Below are positions 26,379 through 32,997 of a stretch of 39,914 nt of DNA, in pieces. The position numbers and the translations under genes were made by a program. This DNA comes from JAAYZB01 sp937958685. GTDB lineage: Bacteria > Bacillota_I > Bacilli_A > Izemoplasmatales > Hujiaoplasmataceae. The first letter of the stretch is position 1; every line of letters begins with the position of its first letter. The stretch spans positions 1 to 39,914 of the forward strand of contig DAITAL010000011.1 in the NCBI GenBank assembly GCA_036824265.1. The letters run 5' to 3'. Under the pieces are notes generated by a model. The model was not told where the DNA came from, did not search any database, and saw only the letters and a program-made list of their open reading frames with translations.

Positions 26379-28789
26379 GCCTGAAAAAGGCGTTAGCCTC
26401 GTTTTTGGTTTTGACCTTGTCGCTTGCCTTCGTCGCCATCTTCACCAAAGGCTCGCAAGTAATGGCTGGCGGCACCCAGCAGACCCAGGAAAGCGTGGCC
26501 TTGACCCTCACGACCTACTTTGACTCGGAGAACACGATCGTCACCGAGTTCCCAATCCCCGAAGAAGGCAGCAAGTGGTTCAACGAATCGACGAACACGC
26601 TGTATACCTACACATCGGGGGATTGGGATGCCGGGACCGTTTTGCCTACTACCCAACCAGAATCGCCGGAAGAAGGCACGCGCTGGTTCAATGAGAGCAC
26701 GAACAAACTCTTTACCTATACTAGCGGTTCTTGGGATGCGGGCGTGGTTCTGCCGACCGCCGAACCCGATCTCAAGTACGGCCAGAAACTCTCGCTCAAC
26801 AGCACGCTCGCGGACTATAGCGGCTATACCTTCCTGTTTTGGGAAGTCAACGGGTCGATCAGGTATTATGCGATCGACTACGTGTTCCAATTGACCAAGA
26901 CCAACGACATCAAGGCCGTCTTCAGTCCGTCTGATGAACATGCCGTGACTTTCGTGGATGCCAACAGCAGGATCCTCAAGGTCGAATATGTCGCATACGA
27001 GGGTTCCGCAACACCGCCGGAGACACTGCCTTCAAAACCCGGATTTTCAACCAATGGCTGGAGTCTGGGATATACGGGAGTGACCGATGATGTCGTGACC
27101 GTCCTGCAGTACAGTGCCACCAACACCACCGAATACACAGTGTCGGTGGTAAACGGCACGATCAACGACGCCGCCTCCGATGATATTACCTACAACACGG
27201 TCGCGACCGTTGTGGCAGCGGCCCCTGGTGAGGGAATGTATTTCCACCATTGGGAAATGGAGGATCTGACTGTCAGTTACGAGTCGACCTATTCCTTCAC
27301 CGTCGTCGAGGCCGTCACTTTGACAGCTTATTATGCGACATCCGCACCAGCGGATCTGCCAAGGGTCGCGATCACCAACGACCTCGAACTGAGAGCGGGA
27401 CACAAGACCTTCATCGGCCAGTTCTATCTGCCATCAGGCTATACGCTGATCGAATATGGCATCGTCTCGACAGCCAGCGGCACGGCGCTCGTGGATCTTG
27501 GCTCGACATCGGTGATCAGAAACCAGGCCACCAAATACAATCCCACCACCAACGAGTTCGTCCTCAGTCTTGCGGACGCCAATTCGGAGAGTTATCGCGG
27601 TTACATGATTTGTGAAGATGACGAGGAAGAGATCGTGACCGTCTATAGCGAATCCGCATACAACGTGTATAATGGCGGCTTTGAGATGGGTAACCTGACG
27701 GGATGGAACTACTATCGGATCTGGAAAGATGAAAGCGGAATGGATGCGTTTGATTCCTCGCTGGTCCATGGCGGAACCTATTTCAGCAGCTATCCCTATG
27801 GTCGAGATGGGAGTTACCAACTGGGGATTACCAGTGGATCAATCACTTGGGACCAAGCATCGGAAAGAATGGGACACCTGAGGTCTTCTGACTTCCTTCT
27901 GGGCGGCTCCGGCTGGATCAGTTTCAAACTTGGCGGCGGTAAAACAGCCTCGACTGCCTATGTTTCCGTAAGAAAGACGTCTGACAACACAGAAGTGGCC
28001 CGTTTTGGCAACGCCAACTATAACAACACCACGATCGCAACTGCTCAGTATGGCAGTACGATAACCAATGCCGAGGCGTTTCTGTTCCAGTATTACTTCA
28101 ATTTAGGAAGCGTTGGCAGCTTGGGCGAAAGTTACTATTTTGTCCTGACTGACTCGGCAGCCTACGACTGGTGCATCTTGTCAGCGGACAGTTTCATCAC
28201 CTATTACCCGTCGGCGCCTACTCCTGGCGAGAACCAATCCGCTACAAATATCGTTCCCGTGATCAACACCACATCAGCCGACAATACAATTAAAAACGGC
28301 AGTTTCGATACGGATCTCTCCAATTGGACGGTCGTTGATAACAACTGGTATTACTCTTCCAGCAATTATGCGAAGAGTAATTCATCTGGCGATGGCGGCC
28401 TTGGCGTCATCAGATCGAGCGCCTTCTATGTGACGACAAACAAATATTTGGAGTTTGACTGGGCTGGCGGTCTGAAATACGATAAGCAGATCTATGTCTC
28501 CATCAAAGAGGAAGGCACGAACATCGAGGTTTTGCGTTACGTTAGAAGAGACAATCTGTCGGGTAAGGAGAGCGAGAGCTTTGACAATCATATGCTTGAT
28601 CTTTCTTCTCTCGACACCTCGAAAATGTACTATCTTGAGTATGTGGACAACCGTTCGGGTGGTTGGGGTATCAGTTACATCGACAATATCGAGTTGGTAT
28701 CCCAAACAAGATGGAACGAAGTCACCTCGGGCGATAGGGCTGTGCAGGTCATTACCTCGACTCCAAGCTACATTTACGAGAAACCATAA
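26372..28789 (+). CDS. Exported protein: InlB-like N-module plus paired beta-sandwich domains, partner of precursor A
   Basis: 805 residues with a Sec-type signal peptide (about 1-33, no lipobox). A beta-rich module (about 40-350) contains a divergent InlB B-repeat-like domain (YTVSVVNGTINDAASDD..., HHWEMEDLTVSYESTYSF) and a domain with GQFYLPSGYTLIEYGIV. The module is shared with the proteins at 32998 and 34797. Two tandem 36-residue units (from about residue 64) are inserted in it. The C-terminal half (about 430-795) is the paired beta-sandwich unit of the mannan-operon proteins (NGGFEMGNLTGW, HLRSSDFLLGGSGWISF, LEYVDNRSGGWGISY). The start overlaps the precursor A stop and uses GGTGAG at 26361-26366. 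No enzymatic motif seen; it may bind glycan at the surface and act together with the peptide. Confidence 0.78.
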   Translation: MVSLKKALASFLVLTLSLAFVAIFTKGSQVMAGGTQQTQESVALTLTTYFDSENTIVTEFPIPEEGSKWFNESTNTLYTYTSGDWDAGTVLPTTQPESPEEGTRWFNESTNKLFTYTSGSWDAGVVLPTAEPDLKYGQKLSLNSTLADYSGYTFLFWEVNGSIRYYAIDYVFQLTKTNDIKAVFSPSDEHAVTFVDANSRILKVEYVAYEGSATPPETLPSKPGFSTNGWSLGYTGVTDDVVTVLQYSATNTTEYTVSVVNGTINDAASDDITYNTVATVVAAAPGEGMYFHHWEMEDLTVSYESTYSFTVVEAVTLTAYYATSAPADLPRVAITNDLELRAGHKTFIGQFYLPSGYTLIEYGIVSTASGTALVDLGSTSVIRNQATKYNPTTNEFVLSLADANSESYRGYMICEDDEEEIVTVYSESAYNVYNGGFEMGNLTGWNYYRIWKDESGMDAFDSSLVHGGTYFSSYPYGRDGSYQLGITSGSITWDQASERMGHLRSSDFLLGGSGWISFKLGGGKTASTAYVSVRKTSDNTEVARFGNANYNNTTIATAQYGSTITNAEAFLFQYYFNLGSVGSLGESYYFVLTDSAAYDWCILSADSFITYYPSAPTPGENQSATNIVPVINTTSADNTIKNGSFDTDLSNWTVVDNNWYYSSSNYAKSNSSGDGGLGVIRSSAFYVTTNKYLEFDWAGGLKYDKQIYVSIKEEGTNIEVLRYVRRDNLSGKESESFDNHMLDLSSLDTSKMYYLEYVDNRSGGWGISYIDNIELVSQTRWNEVTSGDRAVQVITSTPSYIYEKP
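26561..26770 (+). repeat. Tandem 108-bp (36-aa) coding repeat, two units
   Basis: Unit 1 starts at 26561 and unit 2 at 26669, both with EEG-[ST]-[KR]-WFNESTN-x-L-[YF]-TYTSG-x-WDAG-x-VLPT. The DNA has diverged mostly at silent sites while the protein pattern is kept. The two paralogues of the host protein have only a few residues at the equivalent place, so this is an insertion specific to this protein. The pattern (WFNESTNTLYTYTSGDW) recalls short stalk or tail-fibre-like repeats. Confidence 0.75.
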
Positions 28790-28818
28790 TAACCATTGAT
28801 GCTTTCTTGTTTTGTGAG

Positions 28819-28850
28819 AACCCTGATGAGAACCGTCATCGGGGTTTTCG
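28819..28850 (+). terminator. Rho-independent terminator after the precursor A/partner genes
   Basis: Stem AACCCTGATGA (28819-28829) pairs with TCATCGGGGTT (28836-28846), with one G-U pair and a six-base loop, followed by T residues. It separates the precursor A transcript from the modification operon. Confidence 0.7.
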
Positions 28851-28878
28851 CATTCCTGGGACATGATTTGCACATGAT

Positions 28879-29931
28879 ATGTATGAGTTACCTCTCAATA
28901 TGGTAAAATATAGTCAGGTGATCATTCTGAGTAGTTATCGCGAACTTAAAGCAAAAATCATCAAACTGGGTGCCGTTCAGCGGATTCCGGTCCTGGGTGA
29001 ATTCGAGCTCACCGCCAGATGCAACTTCCTCTGCCCGATGTGCTATGTCAGGGACAATGCGGTGAAAAACGAATTATCCACCGGGCAATGGCTGGCCATT
29101 TTCAATGAGGCGGTCAACGAAGGGTTGGTCTATGCGCTCCTTACCGGTGGCGAGCCATTGCTGAGGGCGGATTTTTCCCAACTCTACGAGCACCTCTATG
29201 ACTATGGCGTGCGGATCAGCGTCTATACCAATGGCTATCAATTGACTGAAGAACATCTCGAGACCTTTCGCAAACGCCCCCCGGAACTGATCGCCATCAC
29301 GCTTTATGGTGGAAGCGATGCCACTTATACGACAGTCACTGGTATGCATGATGGTTTCACCAAAGTCAGGGGAACCATCAAGAAACTCAAAGCAAACAAC
29401 CTTAATGTCGCCTGCAGGGTGATCCCGATTCCCGAGGTGTACAAAGACCTTGACGCCATTCTTGGATTCGTCAAGGAATCCCGGCTTGCGCTCGGATACT
29501 TCCTCTACCTTGCCCCATCACTGAATAAGGATTATCAAGGACGGCTATCGCCACCAGCTCTGGCCGATTTCGAAGCGAGGATCGTCGCTGCCCTACCGAA
29601 AACAAAACGCTCTGATGCCGCCGATTTCGACACTTCTACAACCTGCGCCGCCTTGAGAAGCGGCTATGCCGTAAATCACAAAGGATACATGCAGCCGTGC
29701 ACGCTCATGAATCACCCAAGGAAGAAACTGGAGTTTGGAAAGCTGTTGGAAACCTTCCGCGAGCTTGGCGACAAATGGCTAAACATGGCTGCTTCCCAGG
29801 ACTGCATGAGCTGCTCCATCCGCTCATCCTGCATTCCTTGTCCGGCCCGAAGACACCTTGAAGGCGATCATGCCAAGTGCGCGCCCTATCTGCGCGCCTT
29901 TGCTAAAGAGAGGAAGAAGACCGATGACTGA
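28879..29931 (+). CDS. Radical SAM/SPASM peptide-modifying enzyme
   Basis: 350 residues. The radical SAM motif C-x3-C-x2-C is at Cys48, Cys52 and Cys55 (FELTARCNFLCPMCYVRD). A C-terminal SPASM domain has the classic pattern C-x12-G-x4-C (Cys256, Gly269, Cys274), then Cys309-x2-Cys312-x5-Cys318-x2-Cys321 and Cys334, providing for auxiliary iron-sulfur clusters. This architecture is typical of enzymes that modify RiPP precursors (PqqE, sactionine and ranthipeptide maturases). It is first in a five-gene operon with a PqqD-like gene. The ATG at 28879 has no ribosome site; an extended -10 element TGGTAAAAT (28901-28909) within the first codons suggests that a leaderless start at GTG 28918 is also possible. 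The reaction is not predictable from sequence alone. Confidence 0.9.
   Translation: MYELPLNMVKYSQVIILSSYRELKAKIIKLGAVQRIPVLGEFELTARCNFLCPMCYVRDNAVKNELSTGQWLAIFNEAVNEGLVYALLTGGEPLLRADFSQLYEHLYDYGVRISVYTNGYQLTEEHLETFRKRPPELIAITLYGGSDATYTTVTGMHDGFTKVRGTIKKLKANNLNVACRVIPIPEVYKDLDAILGFVKESRLALGYFLYLAPSLNKDYQGRLSPPALADFEARIVAALPKTKRSDAADFDTSTTCAALRSGYAVNHKGYMQPCTLMNHPRKKLEFGKLLETFRELGDKWLNMAASQDCMSCSIRSSCIPCPARRHLEGDHAKCAPYLRAFAKERKKTDD
28901..28909 (+). promoter_or_regulatory. Candidate extended -10 promoter of the modification operon
   Basis: TGGTAAAAT matches the TGn-TATAAT extended -10 form at all but one base. No good -35 is seen at the expected distance. Transcription would start near 28916, almost on the in-frame GTG at 28918, giving a leaderless message. 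A similar element occurs at 39891. Confidence 0.35.
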
Positions 29932-30775
29932 GGCCTACCGGATCGGCAACGTCATCCTGGAATTCACCCATCAGTTCGATGAGTATTTTTCCAGTCGGAT
30001 TCCCGCCTACAAAACCACCGAGAAACCTGAATACCGGATGCGGGTCTTGGTCGAGGACAGACTGGACATACCCACCAAAAATATCAAATTCTCCTATCGG
30101 GATCGAACGATTCTTGAAGACGAATCCGGCGGGTGCATCGTCAAGCACAACGAACAAGGGGAAATCACCCACCTCATCGATTACCGCCATGACTATCGGG
30201 AAATCACCATCCGGCTATCACGTTCCCTGGGAGCGCACCTGCCGGAAGTCGAATACCTGATCACCGGCATGATGTTCTTCGAGATCGCGATCAAGAACGG
30301 GCTGATCCCGATCCATGCGTCCGCGATCGGCTATGACAAGGAGGCGATCCTCTTTTCCGGACCGTCCCGGGCCGGAAAGTCGACCCAGGCCGAGCTGTGG
30401 AAAACCAACCTCGAGGATGTCGTCTTCATCAACGACGACAAACCCCTGCTCTACCAGACTGATGCGGGACTCTTCGTCACCGGCTCGCCCTGGTCCGGCA
30501 AAACCCCGAAGAATGAGAACATCGCCCTCAAAGTCAAGGCGATCGTCTTCATCGAGCAAGCCCAGGTGAACAACCTGATCGCCCTGACGGTTTATGACAA
30601 GATCACGAATTTCCTGAGAAATGTCTATCGTCCCCGTGAGGAAGCGAAGCTGGACAATGTTCTCGATCTGATCGAGAAGCTGATCAAGGATCTTCCGGTC
30701 TACCGGTTCTACTGCACCAAGGACAACGAGGCGTTCGCCTATCTCTATCAGGCACTCTATAGAAGGGACTACTGA
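29924..30775 (+). CDS. HPr kinase-like kinase of the RiPP cassette
   Basis: 283 residues. The C-terminal half has the HPr-kinase P-loop GPSRAGKST (about 146-154), a preceding HASAIGY block and a following INDDKP block (about 171-176). The N-terminal half differs from true HprK and is about the size seen in HprK-related proteins of peptide clusters. Such kinases are known to phosphorylate a Ser of lasso peptides (paeninodin type). Here the target could be one of the Ser/Thr residues of the precursor C-terminal region; this is inference. The start ATG 29924 overlaps the radical SAM stop by 8 bases and is preceded by AGAGAGGAAGA. Confidence 0.8.
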   Translation: MTEAYRIGNVILEFTHQFDEYFSSRIPAYKTTEKPEYRMRVLVEDRLDIPTKNIKFSYRDRTILEDESGGCIVKHNEQGEITHLIDYRHDYREITIRLSRSLGAHLPEVEYLITGMMFFEIAIKNGLIPIHASAIGYDKEAILFSGPSRAGKSTQAELWKTNLEDVVFINDDKPLLYQTDAGLFVTGSPWSGKTPKNENIALKVKAIVFIEQAQVNNLIALTVYDKITNFLRNVYRPREEAKLDNVLDLIEKLIKDLPVYRFYCTKDNEAFAYLYQALYRRDY

Positions 30776-30777
30776 AC

Positions 30778-31047
30778 ATGAAACGCAAACCGAACTACAT
30801 CCTCCGCGAAGTCGCCGGCGAGAACATCGTCATCCCCGTCGATGAAGCCGCCATCAATTTCAACGGCATCATGACCCTGAACTCAACCGGAAAGTTCCTT
30901 TGGAATCTCCTTGGGGAATCCACGACTCCTACTGAACTCATCGCAAGACTCGAGGAAAGCTATGATGTCGACATGGAAACGGCAACCAGGGATGTTACCG
31001 ATTTTCTCGCAAAACTAAGACATAACAAAATCTTGGAAGATGAATAA
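30778..31047 (+). CDS. PqqD-like peptide-recognition protein (RRE)
   Basis: 89 residues, the normal size of PqqD. It shows the PqqD pattern: N-terminal beta strands with VIPVDEAAINFNGIMTLN, then NSTGKFLWNLL, then helices with TPTELIARLEESYDVD and DVTDFLAKLRHNKIL. PqqD-type domains bind RiPP leader peptides as an added beta strand and present them to radical SAM enzymes. The YExPxxEVIEF block of the two precursor peptides is a plausible ligand. It starts two bases after the kinase stop and overlaps the next gene by 8 bases. Confidence 0.88.
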   Translation: MKRKPNYILREVAGENIVIPVDEAAINFNGIMTLNSTGKFLWNLLGESTTPTELIARLEESYDVDMETATRDVTDFLAKLRHNKILEDE

Positions 31048-31489
31048 AACGGCAGCCGAAAACAACGGGATCCTCCCGCTGATCGAAGAGCAGCTGCTGT
31101 TGGGGAAACAGGTCACCTTCAAAGTCAAGGGTGGCAGCATGTTCCCGTTTTTGTTATCGGATGAAACCGATGTCACCCTGGAAAAACCAAACCGTCAATC
31201 TGCTAAATACGACATCATCCTCTATAAAACGAAAGATGGAAAATACGTCTTGCACCGGATCATCAAGATCAGGCAAGAAATGCTGATCCTCATGGGCGAT
31301 GCCCTGAAGAGAAAAGAACAAGTTCTCCAGGAACAAGTCATCGGCGTCGTCACCACTATCAAGAATGGAAATAGCACGACAAGTGCCACAAATCCAAGGT
31401 ACCTAAGAAGAGTCAAACTTTGGGTGGGTTTGCGGTTTCTTAGACGCGGACTCCTGTTTGTCATGCGACATTTCCGGAGGACGACCTGA
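31040..31489 (+). CDS. S24/S26-type signal-peptidase-like protease
   Basis: 149 residues. The nucleophile block KGGSMFPFL has Ser33 in the SM-x-P form. His72 in VLHRI stands where bacterial type I signal peptidases have Lys, so this is the Ser-His type (SipW/ER-like), and a GDA block follows (Asp87). No N-terminal membrane segment is apparent; the C-terminus is basic with amphipathic stretches (about 120-149). It overlaps both neighbours (ATGAATAA and TGATG), so it is made together with the modification enzymes. It may remove the leader from the precursors or process the exported partner proteins; the choice is open. Confidence 0.8.
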   Translation: MNKTAAENNGILPLIEEQLLLGKQVTFKVKGGSMFPFLLSDETDVTLEKPNRQSAKYDIILYKTKDGKYVLHRIIKIRQEMLILMGDALKRKEQVLQEQVIGVVTTIKNGNSTTSATNPRYLRRVKLWVGLRFLRRGLLFVMRHFRRTT

Positions 31490-32679
31490 TGGAAAGACAT
31501 ATCGAGGAACTATTCGCGATCACCCGCTTCGCTTTGGCCAAGAAGCCGTATCTTGAACCGATAACTGATTTCAAAAAACTCTTCACAGCCGCCAGGGAAA
31601 ACGGCCTTTCCGGCCTGTTCTATCCCGTTCTCAAAGACAATGATTCCGTCGATGATGAGGAAAAACTTCTACTCAAGGAATACTACCTTTATCAGACCAA
31701 GGATATCGCGCAGACGAAGACGGCACAACTCGTTTCCAAACTGTTTTCCGACATCCAGGCCGACCATGCGTTCCTCAAGGGCATGGCGATCAAAAAATAC
31801 TACCCTGAAACCTACATGCGTTCCATGGGCGACATCGACATCCTGATCCAGCCGGAAGCCCTGGCCGATTCCAAGAGCATCCTCCAGAAGCACGGGTTCA
31901 AACTCCATAGCGAAGGCTCGACCCACGATGTCTATTTCAAGGGCAAGGGCCTGATGCTTGAAGTCCATCCCGGGGTCGACCATCATCTTGATCCAAAACA
32001 CGTCAGCGCCCTCGGCAGCGTCTTTGCGGACGCGATCAGTCTGGGTGACCATCAATATGAGCTGGCTCCGGAGAAGCAATTGCTCTATCTCCTGGCCCAC
32101 CTGCACAAGCACTTCCTGTCCTCCGGCATCGGCTTGCGGCAAGTGCTGGATATCGGCGTGTTCCTCACAGCCAAGGAAAAGGAGATGGATATAGGTAAAT
32201 TGCACTCACTCCTTGACCATGCGGGATTGACGAGATTCGCCAACTCGATGATTGCCTTCAACAACAGAGCCGTTGGGTTCACCGCCGGCAAGGCGATCCT
32301 TGGCGACTTTGTCATAGACGAAAACCTCTTTGAAGATACGGCGGCATTCGTCATCAGCGCCGGCATCCATGGAACCGCCGATGACTTCAACAAAAGCGTT
32401 CCGGCGCTCACCAAGCATTCGCTCAAAGCCAACAAGACCCGCGGCAGCAAACGCCGCTACCTCCTTCAAGTGCTCTTTCCCAAGCGGGATGATCTGATGG
32501 CTGGGGAGAAGTATCTCAAGAAACATGGATGGTTGTTGCCGTATGCCTGGGTGAAACGCTGGTTCCGTCTGGCATTCAAGAAAACGAAGAGAAGCATCTA
32601 CAAACTGAAATCACTGAATGTTGAGAAAGAAGTTATAGAAGAACAAGTATCTCTATACCAACGATTGGGGATCAAATGA
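31489..32679 (+). CDS. Nucleotidyltransferase-like protein (NTP_transf_5 type)
   Basis: 396 residues. The pattern FLKGMAIKKYYPETYMRSMGDIDILI (quoted as FLKGMAIKKYY then RSMGDIDILI; about residues 94-120) matches the uncharacterised nucleotidyltransferase family often encoded in peptide-modification clusters, with the metal-binding D-x-D in GDIDIL. HPGVDHH and LLAHLHKHFLSSG follow; the C-terminal region is helical and basic. It could transfer a nucleotide to the peptide or serve a regulatory role. Last gene of the operon, with its start overlapping the previous stop and a terminator immediately after its stop. Confidence 0.78.
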   Translation: MERHIEELFAITRFALAKKPYLEPITDFKKLFTAARENGLSGLFYPVLKDNDSVDDEEKLLLKEYYLYQTKDIAQTKTAQLVSKLFSDIQADHAFLKGMAIKKYYPETYMRSMGDIDILIQPEALADSKSILQKHGFKLHSEGSTHDVYFKGKGLMLEVHPGVDHHLDPKHVSALGSVFADAISLGDHQYELAPEKQLLYLLAHLHKHFLSSGIGLRQVLDIGVFLTAKEKEMDIGKLHSLLDHAGLTRFANSMIAFNNRAVGFTAGKAILGDFVIDENLFEDTAAFVISAGIHGTADDFNKSVPALTKHSLKANKTRGSKRRYLLQVLFPKRDDLMAGEKYLKKHGWLLPYAWVKRWFRLAFKKTKRSIYKLKSLNVEKEVIEEQVSLYQRLGIK

Positions 32680-32706
32680 AGCAGCCTACGGGCTGTTTTT
32701 CTTTAT
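32679..32706 (+). terminator. Rho-independent terminator of the modification operon
   Basis: An eight-base stem AAGCAGCC / GGCTGTTT with loop TACG and a following T-rich run starts on the last base of the stop codon. It closes the five-gene operon. Confidence 0.75.
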
Positions 32707-32781
32707 AACGGACCAATATAAGTAATCAAATTTATCATTATGAACGTTATTGAGAAAATATGAAAATATGTGTATGTTTTA

Positions 32782-32801
32782 ATAACATATAATGTTATAA
32801 T
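32782..32801 (+). promoter_or_regulatory. Promoter of precursor B with overlapping palindrome
   Basis: An extended -10 element TGTTATAAT lies at 32793-32801; a second TATAAT overlaps at 32788-32793. A perfect 7-3-7 inverted repeat ATAACAT-ATA-ATGTTAT (32782-32798) covers the -10, a good place for a repressor. A more distant TTGAGA (32750-32755) with TATGTT 17 bases on is an alternative promoter. The precursor ATG lies at 32849. Confidence 0.5.
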
Positions 32802-32848
32802 TTATCAAAATGTGTCAACAAGCCATTGTATCGGGGGATATATCGAGA

Positions 32849-32983
32849 ATGCATAAAAAACAACATGAGAAACTCGTTTATGAGCAACCAGTTATCGAAG
32901 TGATTGAGTTCACTCTCGAAGACAGCATCGCCACAAGCATGGACTTTGGGCCGTCGACAATTTGCGGCGAACAAACCTTCTAA
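32849..32983 (+). CDS. Putative RiPP precursor peptide B (44 aa)
   Basis: A small gene whose leader-like part (VYEQPVIEVIEF, residues 10-21) resembles that of precursor A. Its C-terminal part SIATSMDFGPSTICGEQT is identical to A, ending in Phe instead of Trp; the single Cys is residue 39. Among the 21 shared C-terminal codons I count 11 silent differences and no amino-acid change, so the peptide is under strong selection and the copies are not a recent duplication. The ribosome site (GGGGGA at 32833-32838) is weaker than that of A. It is followed 14 bases later by the gene for an exported protein. It lies after the terminator of the modification operon, with its own promoter. Confidence 0.75.
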   Translation: MHKKQHEKLVYEQPVIEVIEFTLEDSIATSMDFGPSTICGEQTF

Positions 32984-32997
32984 AGGAGATGGCGAAA

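Noticed and set aside
28879..32679. Lasso-peptide cluster
   Set aside because: Although an HprK-like kinase and a PqqD/RRE protein occur in such clusters, there is no asparagine-synthetase-like cyclase and no transglutaminase-like B2 protease; a SPASM enzyme is present instead.
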